64,000 nucleotides of DNA from Acidobacteriota bacterium (GCA_013289825.1 JABCZF010000021.1:19712-83711), one strand, 5' to 3'. Shown: positions 9,606 to 18,498, counted from the stretch's first letter. A program made the numbers and translations. The notes: generated by a model from the letters alone, not told the origin.

Positions 9606-10625
9606 ATGAAAACCGCCATCGGCAAATACCTGGAATATCTTCGGGCAGTAAAGAATTCCTCACCTCACACCATTTCCAACTACGGCAAGGACCTCGGCCA
9701 ATTCGTCGCCTATCTATCCCCACCCGGTCTCGAGCCGCCGGCTCTAAACGCCGTCACGCACAACACCATCCGCGAATTCGTCGGGCACTTGCACGACCAC
9801 GGCCTCGAGAAAAGCTCGATTGCGCGGAAACTTGCCGCGCTGCGCTCCTTCTTCAAATACTGCGTCCGCGAAGGCCGCCTGCCGGAAAATCCTGCGCGCC
9901 TTGTGCCCACTCCCAAGCTGCCCAAACGCATCCCTTCCGTGCTTTCGGCCGAGGAGATGAACGGCTTTCTAAATCAACTTGCGGAGATGGGTCCAGCTCC
10001 TGGCAGCGGCGGCGAAGCTCCCCAAAAACGCGCCCGGCTCAAGAGCAATACTTTCCCGGGCAAGCTTGCCAAACTTTTGGAGGAAGGCCTGATGCTGCGC
10101 CGCGACCGGGCCCTCCTGGAATTGCTCTACGCTGCAGGACTTCGCGTCAGCGAACTCACCGGCCTCGACTACGCCGACATCGACCAAAAAGAGCGCATAC
10201 TGCGCGTCCGCGGCAAAGGCGATAAGCAGCGCATCGTTCCCTACGGCTCGAAAGCCCAAGAAGCGCTTGAAAAGTACTTGCCTCTGCGCGAGCAGTTGTT
10301 CCTCGAAGCCTCCAGCACTCGCGGCCGCCACCGCGACGCAGCTGACACCGAAGCCGTCTTCCTCAATTACGCCGGAGGACGGCTTACACAGCGCTCCGTC
10401 GGCCGCATCGTCAAAAAATACGTCCGCATCGTCAACGTGAATTGGGACCTGCACCCCCACTCTCTCCGCCACGCCTTCGCCACGCATCTCCTCGCTGACG
10501 GCGCCGACCTGCGCGCCATCCAGGAACTCCTCGGCCACCAATCGCTCTCCACCACGCAGAAATACACCCACGCCTCCATCCGCCAGCTGATGGACGTCTA
10601 CGACAAGGCCCACCCGCACGCGTAG
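9606..10625 (+). CDS. xerC: Tyrosine recombinase XerC/XerD
   Basis: Site-specific recombinase of 339 residues that would resolve chromosome dimers at a dif site together with a partner recombinase. The N-terminal SAM-like core-binding domain spans residues 1-90. The catalytic domain shows the expected set: Arg in LRVSELTGLDY, Lys in VRGKGDKQR, HSLRH, LGH and the nucleophilic Tyr in QKYTHA. Residues about 128-160 form an insertion of roughly 30 residues, Gly/Pro- and Lys-rich, just before RRDRALLELLYAAGLR; typical XerC/D proteins are near 300 residues. XerC is chosen over XerD from its place after topA, a known neighbourhood in other phyla, and not from sequence. A TATAAT stands at 9565-9570, but no matching -35 is evident. 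Confidence 0.9.
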   Translation: MKTAIGKYLEYLRAVKNSSPHTISNYGKDLGQFVAYLSPPGLEPPALNAVTHNTIREFVGHLHDHGLEKSSIARKLAALRSFFKYCVREGRLPENPARLVPTPKLPKRIPSVLSAEEMNGFLNQLAEMGPAPGSGGEAPQKRARLKSNTFPGKLAKLLEEGLMLRRDRALLELLYAAGLRVSELTGLDYADIDQKERILRVRGKGDKQRIVPYGSKAQEALEKYLPLREQLFLEASSTRGRHRDAADTEAVFLNYAGGRLTQRSVGRIVKKYVRIVNVNWDLHPHSLRHAFATHLLADGADLRAIQELLGHQSLSTTQKYTHASIRQLMDVYDKAHPHA

Positions 10626-10679
10626 CTTGCCTCGGCGAGCGAACGTCCCTATTGAGGTGTGCGGTCCAAGGCAGGCCAA

Positions 10680-10710
10680 AACGGGCGCCCCTGCATACGG
10701 GACGCCCGTT
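10680..10710. terminator. Bidirectional terminator hairpin between convergent genes
   Basis: Inverted repeat with arms beginning AACGGGCG and ending CGCCCGTT. It forms a 12-bp stem with a single mismatch and a seven-base loop. It lies between the 3' ends of xerC (plus) and the TonB-dependent receptor (minus). Four T residues follow the stem on the minus strand and a GAAGTTTTAG stretch on the plus strand, so it can serve both genes. Confidence 0.7.
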
Positions 10711-10738
10711 GAAGTTTTAGGTTTCTATCGCCCGTACG

Positions 10739-13700
10739 TTAGAATTCCAGGCGGATACCAACCTGGATTTGCCGCTGTGCGATCAACGTGTTGCTCGAGT
10801 TCGTCGGCACACCAAAGTGTGGATTAAACACCAGATTGGCCCCGGAGATCGTGTACATCTGCGTGTCCACCGCAGTCACATTGTTGTGGTTGAAGAGGTT
10901 AAACGCATCGCCGCTCAGTAGTAACTTCCAGCTCTCGTGGATTGTAAAACCCTTCTGCAGCCGGAAGTCCAGGTTCGCCGTCCTCGGCATCTGGAAAGAG
11001 TTCGGCGCCAGCCATGGCACTCGATTCGTCCCGCCATCGGCCAGAACTCCTGTTCCACCCGTGAAGGATGTAAATCCCGTCGGGTTGGGTGCGTTTCCTT
11101 GGAGGAGCGGTGTGAAGGGGGCGCCCGAAGACACATTGATGAGCGGCGAAAGCGTGTATCCATTCACGAGGTACTGGAAAATCTTGCTTTCCCCTTTGTA
11201 GACGTCAGGGGTCCACACTCCGCCGAAGGTGAAACGATGACGGATGTCGAAGTTGGACCGCCCGAGCTCCTCCCCGAGATCAAACGGATTCAGCACGTTG
11301 TTTGAAGCGGTGAAGGTCGTTGAGCTCTGCCCAAAGTCGGTCGAGTGGGAATAGGTGTACGACGATTGGATTTGAAAGCCTTTGTAAAACCGCCGGTTCA
11401 CTCCGATGACCAACGCATTGTACTTGGAATCCACGCCGTCGCTAATGTTGGTGATCGCCCCAAACGACGCGTTAGGCCGCCTTGTGCCGGTTAGCGTTGT
11501 AGGTACGCCAAAGTAGGGCACGGTAAAGCTCTGGCCAACAAAGTCGCGGTTCACGAATGGACTGGTTATTGTGCCCGTTGGCGCCGCCACCGTATACGTG
11601 GTCGTCAAGGTCGACTCGGCAAGATTGGTGTCCACGAACTGCGGCAGCCGCCTTCCGAGGCTGCCAACGTAGGAGACAGATACCACCGTATTGTTTGCAA
11701 TCTGCCTTTCCACTTCGGCGTCAAACTCATGCACCAACGGGAGCTTTGTGTCTGGCGCAAAGCCCACCGCCGTGACTCCAAACGGCACGGTGCCGCCTCC
11801 CGACACGATCACGTTTGGATACGTGGGCGCAGTCGCCGCCGATGCTTGCAGGGACACGGTACTCTGTCCGGCGGGGCGTGCAGTGTTGGCTATGGCGTTG
11901 AAGATCGTCGAGTTGATGATTCGCCCGTAGAAGATGCCGTATCCTCCCCGGACGATCGTCTTGCTCGTCCCTTGAACATCCCAAGCAAAGCCCAGACGCG
12001 GACCAAAATCCGAGCGGTCGGATGGGAAGGCCGTCGTAGTAGGCAACGCCGGGTTCGGAAGCTGCGTCGACGGCATAATCTCCGTCTCATAGCGAAGACC
12101 CAGATTCAGCGTTAACCGCGGCCGGATTCGCCAGTCATCCTGCGCAAAAAAGGCTAGGTCGTTCGATGAAAATTGGAAACCAGGGGTGCCAAATCCCTGC
12201 GCGAAGCTGGAATAGCAGTTCAGAGGCGCGGACGCGGTTCCGCACAAAGGAGCATGACTGGTCCCAGCAGCCACGAAATCGCTGATGAAGTCTGCTCGAG
12301 TGCTGTAAGAATACGCCCCAAAACCCTCGAAGAGGTTGATCTCGGCGTCGTGAACATGGTTCACGTCAAATCCGAATTTAAAGAGATGCGTGCCATGGCT
12401 CCACGCCAGCGTATCCGCCACCTGATTCCGTCTCTCATCCGGGTATTGCGGCCGGTTTAGAAAGTTCGGCATGCCAAACGTAAAACTTCCCACACCACCT
12501 ACGGAAATCTGAGGCGAAAACCCCAGTTGCGAAATGGGCTCCCCGGAGATCGGATTCTGCCCGTTCTCAAACTCGAAGTCTCGGCCATATTGGTAGCGCA
12601 GTTCGTTGGTCATCGTGGAAGACACTGTGGTGATAAGTTTCGCAACTCCCCAGTCGTCCTTCACGTAGTCGTTGCCGAAGCTCTCGATTCCCCGGTTGAC
12701 CACTGCCGCGGTTTGTATGCCCTCTGGCGAATTCCACCTCAGACGGTTATACGTGAACGACGCGTGATTCCTCGAGTTGATGATCCAATCTATTTTCGGA
12801 AGAAGAATAAGCTGGTCGCCTCGCCTCCCGACGGTTCCCGTAAGAGTCTGCAGAAACGCCACGGCCCCGTTCGCTTGTGCCTGCGTAATGCCTCGGCAGG
12901 ACAAGACGTTCCCTTCGGGAAGATTCTTGCTCGTGCAAGTGTTCGGCGCAACGGGAGCCGCGACGGTAACCGGTGCAAATACCGCTCCAGGAGTTCCCGA
13001 GTTGGCCACCGCAGGAAACGGCCGCAGCTGCTGGTCGGCACTGAAGAAGAAAAAGAGCTTGTCTTTGATGACCGGGCCGCCGATCCCGCCGCCGAACTGA
13101 TGCCGCTTATCTTCGGGAAGGAAAGGCGTAGCGACACCATTGACAAGGTGCGTTTGGAACGGATTGATAGCACCCCAATCGCTGCTCCGGTCATACCAGA
13201 ACGCTTGTCCGTGAAGTTGATTCGTTCCGCTTTTTGTAACCGCGTTTACGACGCCGCCCGCGGCGCGGCCATACTCCGCTGAATAATTGGAAGTGTTGAT
13301 CTGGAATTCCTGAATCGACGCCTCGCTACTCGAATAACTGATGCGCGTGCGCCCGCGCTCCTCGCTGAAAAACGCCTGATTGTTATCGGCCCCGTCCACC
13401 GTGTTGTTGTTAAGCAACCCGGAAATTCCCCGAAAGCTCACCAAGCCAAAGCCTCCGTCGGGCACGGCCCCAGGCGTGCTCAGTGCGAAGAACGACCACC
13501 GGCGTCCATTGATGGGCAGATTTTCGATCGTCGTCTGATTCACGTTGGTGGAAAAGTCCGCGCTGTCCGCCACGATAACCGGGGCTTCGGACGTCGTCAC
13601 AATCGTCTCCGAAGCCGTCTTCACCGACAGCTTCGCGTCGATCGTCGTGGTACGGCCGACCTCCACAGTAACTTTCACCACCTTGTACGCGGCAAAACCA

Positions 13701-13975
13701 TCCGCGGCTATCTCCAGTGAGTAGTATCCTGGCTGAAGGTGGATAATCTGATACCGCCCGCTTTCGTCGGTCGTGCTCCCCGACTTGCTGCCTGTCCCCA
13801 AGTTTTCTGTGCTCACGCTCGCATTCGGCACTACGGCGCCGGACGGATCTGTTACCGTGCCGCCGATCGCTCCGTCTGTCGTGGACTGCGCACTCGCTCC
13901 CGGCGTCGCTAAGAGACACCCAAACAGCGCAAAAACTAATCCCGCAAAAAAGACCCCACCCGTCGTCCTCTTCAT
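10739..13975 (-). CDS. TonB-dependent receptor, Oar-like, with carboxypeptidase-regulatory domain
   Basis: Outer-membrane receptor of 1078 residues. The ATG at 13975 is preceded by a strong GGAGG and gives a clear signal peptide ending near ASAQ; a longer frame upstream lacks these. Residues about 33-115 form a CarboxypepD_reg domain (GGTVTDPSGAVVPNA, GRYQIIHLQPGYY). The plug domain follows (about 120-240, with NTSNYSAEYGRAAGGVVNA and KSGTNQLHG). The remainder is a large beta-barrel with many aromatic-rich strands, ending in a terminal Phe (IRLEF). The family is greatly expanded in Acidobacteriota and imports or binds poorly known substrates, often glycans or peptides. No TonB/ExbBD genes or substrate-processing partners sit next to it, so the ligand cannot be inferred. 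Confidence 0.93.
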   Translation of the reverse strand: MKRTTGGVFFAGLVFALFGCLLATPGASAQSTTDGAIGGTVTDPSGAVVPNASVSTENLGTGSKSGSTTDESGRYQIIHLQPGYYSLEIAADGFAAYKVVKVTVEVGRTTTIDAKLSVKTASETIVTTSEAPVIVADSADFSTNVNQTTIENLPINGRRWSFFALSTPGAVPDGGFGLVSFRGISGLLNNNTVDGADNNQAFFSEERGRTRISYSSSEASIQEFQINTSNYSAEYGRAAGGVVNAVTKSGTNQLHGQAFWYDRSSDWGAINPFQTHLVNGVATPFLPEDKRHQFGGGIGGPVIKDKLFFFFSADQQLRPFPAVANSGTPGAVFAPVTVAAPVAPNTCTSKNLPEGNVLSCRGITQAQANGAVAFLQTLTGTVGRRGDQLILLPKIDWIINSRNHASFTYNRLRWNSPEGIQTAAVVNRGIESFGNDYVKDDWGVAKLITTVSSTMTNELRYQYGRDFEFENGQNPISGEPISQLGFSPQISVGGVGSFTFGMPNFLNRPQYPDERRNQVADTLAWSHGTHLFKFGFDVNHVHDAEINLFEGFGAYSYSTRADFISDFVAAGTSHAPLCGTASAPLNCYSSFAQGFGTPGFQFSSNDLAFFAQDDWRIRPRLTLNLGLRYETEIMPSTQLPNPALPTTTAFPSDRSDFGPRLGFAWDVQGTSKTIVRGGYGIFYGRIINSTIFNAIANTARPAGQSTVSLQASAATAPTYPNVIVSGGGTVPFGVTAVGFAPDTKLPLVHEFDAEVERQIANNTVVSVSYVGSLGRRLPQFVDTNLAESTLTTTYTVAAPTGTITSPFVNRDFVGQSFTVPYFGVPTTLTGTRRPNASFGAITNISDGVDSKYNALVIGVNRRFYKGFQIQSSYTYSHSTDFGQSSTTFTASNNVLNPFDLGEELGRSNFDIRHRFTFGGVWTPDVYKGESKIFQYLVNGYTLSPLINVSSGAPFTPLLQGNAPNPTGFTSFTGGTGVLADGGTNRVPWLAPNSFQMPRTANLDFRLQKGFTIHESWKLLLSGDAFNLFNHNNVTAVDTQMYTISGANLVFNPHFGVPTNSSNTLIAQRQIQVGIRLEF

Positions 13976-14270
13976 GGCGCTTCCTCCTTCGGAAATCAGA
14001 ATGTCAGCAACAAGCGCACCAATCGACCGAAGCAAAAGCCGTCACAGAGGGGGTGCTCTGTTTGATCGCAGGCCGTTTCCTCAATCCAATCTCGTTGCGA
14101 GAATCACACCCAAGAGATCATCGATTGGCTATGTTTCTAGCACATGAAGGATTCGTAAGCAATGCATGGCTCGGCGGATATCTGAGGAAAATTCGCAGGC
14201 TCTCTATCCGCTTTGCGGCATCAAACAAAGCGCGTTAGTCTCATTCTGCGATTTATCCCAAGGACGCACA

Positions 14271-15056
14271 GTGGACACTAGACTTCTGCTTCGGAGCCTT
14301 CCCATCTGCGCTTTGCTGCTCGCGGCCGTTCTGCCCGCCCGCGCACAAGACAACTACGAAATTCAGGTCTACAACTACGAGCTCGTGGAGACTCACCACA
14401 CCATGGTCGAGCTGCACAGTAATTTCACCATCGACGGCAGCAAAACCGTCGTCGACGGACTCTATCCCACGAACCACGCCGAGCACGAAACTATCGAAAT
14501 CACCCACGGTTTCACCGACTGGCTGGAAGTCGGCTTCTATATCTTCACTTCCGAGCGCAGCGGCCAGGGCATCCAGTGGGTCGGCGACCACATTCGTCCC
14601 CGCATCGCCGTCCCGAAGAGATGGAAATGGCCCGTGGGCCTCAGCCTTTCCAATGAAGTCGGCTACCAGCGCCGCCAATTCTCCACCGACACCTGGACCT
14701 GGGAGATGCGTCCCATCATCGATAAGCAGCTCGGCCGCTGGTATCTCAGCTTCAATCCCACCTTCGACAAATCCTTACACGGCCAAACCGTGGGCCAAGG
14801 TTTCGTTTTCTCCCCGAACTTCAAATTCAGCTACGACTTCACCAAAAAAATCACCGGAGGCCTTGAATACTATGGCTCGGTAGGGCCAGCCACGGACTTC
14901 CTGCCCACCCGCCTTCAGCAGCACCAGATCTTTCCAGCTATCGATTTAAATCTATCGCCCAACTGGGAAGTCAACTTCGGCCTGGGGGTCGGCGTCACCC
15001 GTTCGACCGATCATCTGATCGCTAAAATGATCCTAGGCTACCGTTTCGACTTTTAG
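14271..15056 (+). CDS. Outer-membrane beta-barrel protein candidate
   Basis: A 261-residue exported protein of unknown function. The GTG at 14271 is preferred: AAGGA lies a few bases upstream, and the protein then starts directly with a signal peptide (LLLRSLPICALLLAAV, cleavage near ARAQ). The mature part shows alternating aromatic/polar strands (WLEVGFYIF, WYLSFNPTF, FKFSYDF, GGLEYYGSV, WEVNFGLGVGV) and ends in GYRFDF. A C-terminal Phe after a beta strand is typical of porin-like outer-membrane proteins. The gene is divergent from the TonB-dependent receptor, separated by 295 bp that may hold both promoters. A transport or heavy-metal role cannot be read from the sequence. Confidence 0.7.
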   Translation: MDTRLLLRSLPICALLLAAVLPARAQDNYEIQVYNYELVETHHTMVELHSNFTIDGSKTVVDGLYPTNHAEHETIEITHGFTDWLEVGFYIFTSERSGQGIQWVGDHIRPRIAVPKRWKWPVGLSLSNEVGYQRRQFSTDTWTWEMRPIIDKQLGRWYLSFNPTFDKSLHGQTVGQGFVFSPNFKFSYDFTKKITGGLEYYGSVGPATDFLPTRLQQHQIFPAIDLNLSPNWEVNFGLGVGVTRSTDHLIAKMILGYRFDF

Positions 15057-15080
15057 TCTGCTCGCGAAGTGGCCCGACTG

Positions 15081-15887
15081 TTACGCTCGGCTTTGTAGGA
15101 ACTTCCTCGCAATCGCATTACTCTCTTCAAAAGCAGCCGCTTCGCTGTGCGGGCTATGCTTTCCGTTCCCAATGAATTTCATCGTCGCTTGAGGCAACTC
15201 TCTCTGGACGCGCTCCATTTCCCCCGGCTCCGTTCGAGGATCCAGGCTCCCATGTAGAAACAGCGTCGGCACGGTGATCTCCCCCAAATGGCCGTCATAC
15301 AAATCCTCCTCCGGTCGCTTCACCAGATCCGCAATCCGAAACCAGGCCGTGCAATTCCGCCGCAGCACCGTGGGCCACTGCTCTGCTCCGTGATCTAGCG
15401 CCAGCAATTTCTTCGTCTCCTCGCCCAAGTCTTCCGGGTGCGCAGCAAATCGCTCGAAAAACGAACGCGACCCCGGTTTTCTCCGAAGAAAATGAAACGC
15501 CTCCAGGATCAAGCACGCACAACGCTCCGGCACCGCCAACCCGATCATCGCGCTGATGACCGCTCCATCGCTATGCCCCCAGAAAACGGCTCTCTCGATG
15601 CCCAGCGCGTCCAGGAATGCGATGGTTTCCTCCGCCGCCCGGCGGTGAAAATCGAGCGGCATCTCTCCTGGGACTCGCGTCGAGTGCCCATATCCCGAGC
15701 GATCCGGAATCAGTATCCGAAACTCCTTCTCGAATGCTTCGACCTGTTGATCAAACGGATAAACCTCATACCCCCAACCGCCATGGAGAAAAACCAGCGG
15801 TCTCCCGCTCCCAAATTCCCGATAGTAAATCGTTACGGAGCTAACCTCTGCCGCATGGGGCGAGTGAACCAACTCGAGCGTCGGCAC
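15081..15887 (-). CDS. Alpha/beta hydrolase
   Basis: A 268-residue cytoplasmic hydrolase of the alpha/beta fold. Visible motifs are the oxyanion-loop HGGWG, the nucleophile elbow GHSDGA, a late acidic segment in LHGSLDPRTEP and the catalytic His in GNGKHSPHSE. The start is GTG at 15887, with a weak GAGG about 13 bases upstream. The gene converges on the outer-membrane barrel gene with only 24 bp between them. The substrate (ester, lactone or haloalkane) cannot be predicted. No signal peptide is present. Confidence 0.88.
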   Translation of the reverse strand: MPTLELVHSPHAAEVSSVTIYYREFGSGRPLVFLHGGWGYEVYPFDQQVEAFEKEFRILIPDRSGYGHSTRVPGEMPLDFHRRAAEETIAFLDALGIERAVFWGHSDGAVISAMIGLAVPERCACLILEAFHFLRRKPGSRSFFERFAAHPEDLGEETKKLLALDHGAEQWPTVLRRNCTAWFRIADLVKRPEEDLYDGHLGEITVPTLFLHGSLDPRTEPGEMERVQRELPQATMKFIGNGKHSPHSEAAAFEESNAIARKFLQSRA

Positions 15888-16091
15888 CTAACTCTGCCTC
15901 GCCATCGAAAGCCAGGCAGACCCGTGCCATTTCAAACCGTTGGCGAATGGACTCACGCGCGGTACCTTACGACAGAGAACTCCCCGACTCAAGCCACCAT
16001 GCCGGCAAATCTCCGTCGACTACCTTCCATCTTCGAAATGCGCGGAACGAAAGCCCCGATCGACCCCCACCCAAGCGATCCCCAAAACAAA

Positions 16092-16121
16092 AACGGCTGG
16101 CAGAGAATGCTGCCAGCCGTT
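16092..16121 (-). terminator. Rho-independent terminator of the glycine-rich protein gene
   Basis: Perfect 12-bp inverted repeat (AACGGCTGGCAG paired with CTGCCAGCCGTT) with a six-base loop. On the minus strand it is followed by TTTTTGTTTTGGG. It lies about 30 bp past the stop codon of the minus-strand gene at 16151. Confidence 0.85.
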
Positions 16122-16150
16122 CCATTTGTCATACGTAGAATCTAGGTGAA

Positions 16151-16732
16151 CTACCTGTGGCCGCCACCGTGGCCTCCACCACCGCCGTGGAATCCACCGC
16201 CACCTCCGCCATGGAAACCGCCGCCACCTCCGCCATGGAAACCGCCGCCACCTCCACCGTGGAAGGTGCCACCGCTACTACCGCGGAAGCCACCACCAAC
16301 AGACCCGCGTGCAACTGCCCCGCCACGTGCAAACCCGCCTTGTCCAGCGAATCCGGATCCGCGACCAGCAAAGCCGGCGCGTCCGTTAAAGCCACCGCGT
16401 CCGTTGAAGCCACCGCGTCCACCAAAGCCGCCTCGCCCGCCGAAGCCGCCTCGCCCGCCGAAGCCGCCCCGGCCCCAATAACCTCCACGAAAGCCGTGGA
16501 ACCATGGGCCGGCTCCAATAAATACGCCGCCGTAGAACCAATCCGGCCCGTAGTAGCCATAAGGTGCGCAGGCATACGGCTCATAGTCGTAGTACCCATA
16601 TGCGCAAACAGGCGCAGCATAGCCGCCGTACACGGGCCCAACTCCAACGCCAATCGCAACCTGTGCCTGGGACGGCGCCGCTGCCGCAAAAACGCAAACA
16701 GCCAATAACGCCAAATATTTTAGATATCGCAT
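16151..16732 (-). CDS. Secreted glycine-rich repeat protein
   Basis: A 193-residue exported protein. AAGGA precedes the ATG, and the first 23 residues form a signal peptide ending SQAQ. A Tyr/Ala/Gly-rich section (residues about 24-85) is followed by GGFGGR/GGFNGR hexapeptide repeats and then HGGGGGGF octapeptide repeats up to a His/Arg terminus. Such Gly-rich proteins in related bacteria are unassigned surface or matrix proteins, and no catalytic motif exists. Two other frames over this region are also long and open, an effect of the repetitive GC-rich DNA. The choice of this frame rests on the signal peptide, ribosome site and terminator. Copper or heme binding by the His-rich tail is conceivable but unsupported. 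Confidence 0.8.
   Translation of the reverse strand: MRYLKYLALLAVCVFAAAAPSQAQVAIGVGVGPVYGGYAAPVCAYGYYDYEPYACAPYGYYGPDWFYGGVFIGAGPWFHGFRGGYWGRGGFGGRGGFGGRGGFGGRGGFNGRGGFNGRAGFAGRGSGFAGQGGFARGGAVARGSVGGGFRGSSGGTFHGGGGGGFHGGGGGGFHGGGGGGFHGGGGGHGGGHR
16195..16270. repeat. 24-bp tandem repeat coding HGGGGGGF
   Basis: Roughly three copies of a 24-bp unit containing CCGCCATGGAAACCG (plus strand). They encode His-Gly6-Phe units in the minus-strand glycine-rich protein. The last copy is diverged (CCACCGTGGAAGG). Such repeats can vary in copy number by slippage. Confidence 0.8.
16378..16482. repeat. 18-bp tandem repeats coding GGFGGR/GGFNGR
   Basis: Five to six copies of an 18-bp unit, in two subtypes (plus strand CCACCGCGTCCGTTGAAG and CCGCCTCGCCCGCCGAAG). 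They encode the hexapeptide part of the glycine-rich secreted protein. Confidence 0.8.
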
Positions 16733-17244
16733 GGTCTTGTCCTTGCTAGATCCGAGCTACCTATCCGAAACATTTCGGACCTAAGTGTCCTCAGGTGTCT
16801 CACTCATTCTGAAGCACCTGTATAGTTTAACTCCAAAACGGCACAAAAGTTGCGGTCAATCGCCGGCGGCCGCTTGCCGTTCTTACTCTCGGCCGATGTC
16901 CGCCGTATGCCGTTCTGTCATAGAAGACTCTGCGCTAACGTGTTTTGTTTCTTGGTGGCACAGCCAATCTTGGCGGCCCGTTCGCTGCGGCCATTTCACC
17001 GCCTTTTGCTCTTTACAAAATGCTGCTTTTAGCGTATTCTGAAGGCTGGATAATAGTGCTCTTCGATCTCGTAGCGTCGGCGACCTGCTGGCGTTTTTTG
17101 CTTTCTGGAGACTGCTTTAGCAGCCTAAGTCTGTTTGTTCCGAACACTCAAGAAGCCCCCGCATGTCCGGCAGAATTTCCGTGGGATGCAGTTCTTTTAG
17201 AACGAAGACTCGCGAAAGTGTGTCAAAAAGAGAGGAAAGAACAG
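16733..17244. other. Divergent intergenic region with a 16-bp palindrome
   Basis: No gene is supported. It separates the glycine-rich protein (minus) from the glyoxalase-fold protein (plus). TCCGAAACATTTCGGA at 16764-16779 is a perfect inverted repeat (7-bp arms, 2-bp centre) about 32-47 bp upstream of the glycine-rich gene start, where an operator or 5' leader element would lie. The rest shows no further structure to me. Confidence 0.45.
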
Positions 17245-17625
17245 ATGGGGATTCTAGAGGCTGCCAAGCCTGCCATTATCATTTGCACGCAAGACCGCGC
17301 ACGCGCCACCGCGTTCTACCGTGACACGCTGGGACTTCCACTGGCCTACGAGGACAATTTCGCCGCCGTTTTCAACATTGGCGGAGTCACGTTACGCGTC
17401 TCTACGGTGGCCGACTTCAGGCCGCATGAACACACCGTAGTCGGATTCAACGTGCCGGATGTGCCAGCGACCGTAAAAGCTCTGCGCGAGAAGAGCGTAA
17501 CCCTAAACATTTACCCACGCTTGCATCATGACGAACTCGGTATCTGGACCGCGCCTGGAGGCACCGTGCGCGTGGCATGGTTTAAGGACCCGGATGGCAA
17601 CGTGCTAAGCGTGACGAACGCCTGA
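17245..17625 (+). CDS. Glyoxalase/VOC-fold protein
   Basis: A 126-residue protein of the vicinal-oxygen-chelate fold. The start at 17245 is chosen because GAGGAAAG lies upstream and the typical opening (IIICTQDRARATAFYRDTLGLPL) follows; the open frame extends 100 residues further upstream with unlikely composition. Two beta-alpha-beta-beta-beta modules are visible, with a C-terminal WFKDPDGNVLSV signature. Metal ligands are not complete by eye, so it may be a dioxygenase/isomerase relative or a binding protein. It stands alone, upstream of the ribosomal L21 promoter. Confidence 0.85.
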   Translation: MGILEAAKPAIIICTQDRARATAFYRDTLGLPLAYEDNFAAVFNIGGVTLRVSTVADFRPHEHTVVGFNVPDVPATVKALREKSVTLNIYPRLHHDELGIWTAPGGTVRVAWFKDPDGNVLSVTNA

Positions 17626-17681
17626 AACAGGTCGGCGTGCCATCAGATTCACAATTAGGCACGATCTTGTGCGATCCTTCG

Positions 17682-17711
17682 TTGACCGTTGGCCGGCTTC
17701 ACCCGTATAAT
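17682..17711 (+). promoter_or_regulatory. Sigma-70 type promoter of rplU
   Basis: TTGACC (17682-17687) and a perfect TATAAT (17706-17711) are separated by 18 bp, ending 30 bp before the rplU start. This is the best promoter match in the window and fits a highly expressed ribosomal operon. Confidence 0.75.
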
Positions 17712-17741
17712 TGACGTTTGTCTCTACAGCTTGGAGGACAG

Positions 17742-18053
17742 ATGTACGCCGTTATTCAAACCGGGGGTAAACAGTATCGCGTCGCACCGGGCGACACCAT
17801 TCGTATCGAGCGCGTCACAGGCGAAGTCGGCGAAAACGTGACGTTTGGCAAGGTGCTCGCCGTCCACACCGACGAAAAGAAAGTCGTTATCGGCGACGAC
17901 GCTTCCAAAGCCAGCGTGAGCGGCAAGATCGTCGCGCAAGGCCGAGCCAAGAAAATCACCGTGCTCAAGTTCAAAAAGGGCAATCAATACAAGATTTCTC
18001 GCGGCCACCGGCAGAATTTCACGGCCGTCGTGGTCAGCGAAATCAAGCTGTAG
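17742..18053 (+). CDS. rplU: 50S ribosomal protein L21
   Basis: A 103-residue large-subunit protein that binds 23S rRNA and contacts L20. The sequence opens MYAVIQTGGKQYRV and contains the conserved GRAKKITVLKFKKGNQYKIS region near the C-terminus. The ATG at 17742 has TTGGAGG eight bases upstream; an in-frame ATG 24 bp earlier is ignored because it precedes the ribosome site. It is first in the rplU-rpmA pair and driven by the promoter just upstream. Confidence 0.98.
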   Translation: MYAVIQTGGKQYRVAPGDTIRIERVTGEVGENVTFGKVLAVHTDEKKVVIGDDASKASVSGKIVAQGRAKKITVLKFKKGNQYKISRGHRQNFTAVVVSEIKL

Positions 18054-18058
18054 TCTCT

Positions 18059-18081
18059 AGCGAAACCAAAGTCCTTTCGCT
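18059..18081 (+). terminator. Possible attenuator hairpin between rplU and rpmA
   Basis: Perfect 7-bp arms AGCGAAA and TTTCGCT with a nine-base loop, directly followed by TGGGTTTTC. An alternative pairing of AAACC with GGTTT overlaps it. The short stem could lower, but hardly stop, transcription into rpmA. Confidence 0.35.
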
Positions 18082-18125
18082 TGGGTTTTCTGAGATAAAG
18101 TCTTCAAGAAAAAAGGAAATTCGTC

Positions 18126-18410
18126 ATGGCACATAAGAAAGGCGGCGGCTCCTCTACAAACGGCCGCGATTCTCACGGACAACGGCTCGGCGTAAAGCGC
18201 TTCGGAGGCCAGCTCGTCAACGCTGGCACGATTCTGGTGCGCCAGCGCGGCACGCGGCACCAGGCCGGCGAAAACGTTGGCCAGGGCAAGGACGACACGC
18301 TCTTCGCGCTCGTCAGCGGGTACGTGAAGTTCACGGACCGGGGCCGCCATGGCCGCTTCATCAGCGTCCAGCCCGACAAGCAAGCCGAGCCAGCGCTAGT
18401 AATCAATTAA
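18126..18410 (+). CDS. rpmA: 50S ribosomal protein L27
   Basis: A 94-residue large-subunit protein whose N-terminus reaches the peptidyl-transferase centre. The family opening [20 protein letters not shown] and the [20 protein letters not shown] core are intact. There is no extra N-terminal propeptide as found in Firmicutes. AAGGAAA precedes the ATG. It lies 72 bp after rplU in the usual order. obgE, which often follows directly, is here separated by a minus-strand gene. Confidence 0.98.
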   Translation: MAHKKGGGSSTNGRDSHGQRLGVKRFGGQLVNAGTILVRQRGTRHQAGENVGQGKDDTLFALVSGYVKFTDRGRHGRFISVQPDKQAEPALVIN

Positions 18411-18498
18411 TTGCCGGCGCGCCACGAGCGACGTTCCAACCGCCAATCTATCTTCAGAAGTCCGATTCTCCAGGAGGGCATTTTTCTTCGCGTAGTAA

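Noticed and set aside
16129..16708. Two further long frames over the glycine-rich gene (Ala/Val-rich and Pro-rich or Ala/Thr-rich)
   Set aside because: Low-complexity products of the tandem repeats. Only the Gly-rich frame has a signal peptide, ribosome site and terminator.
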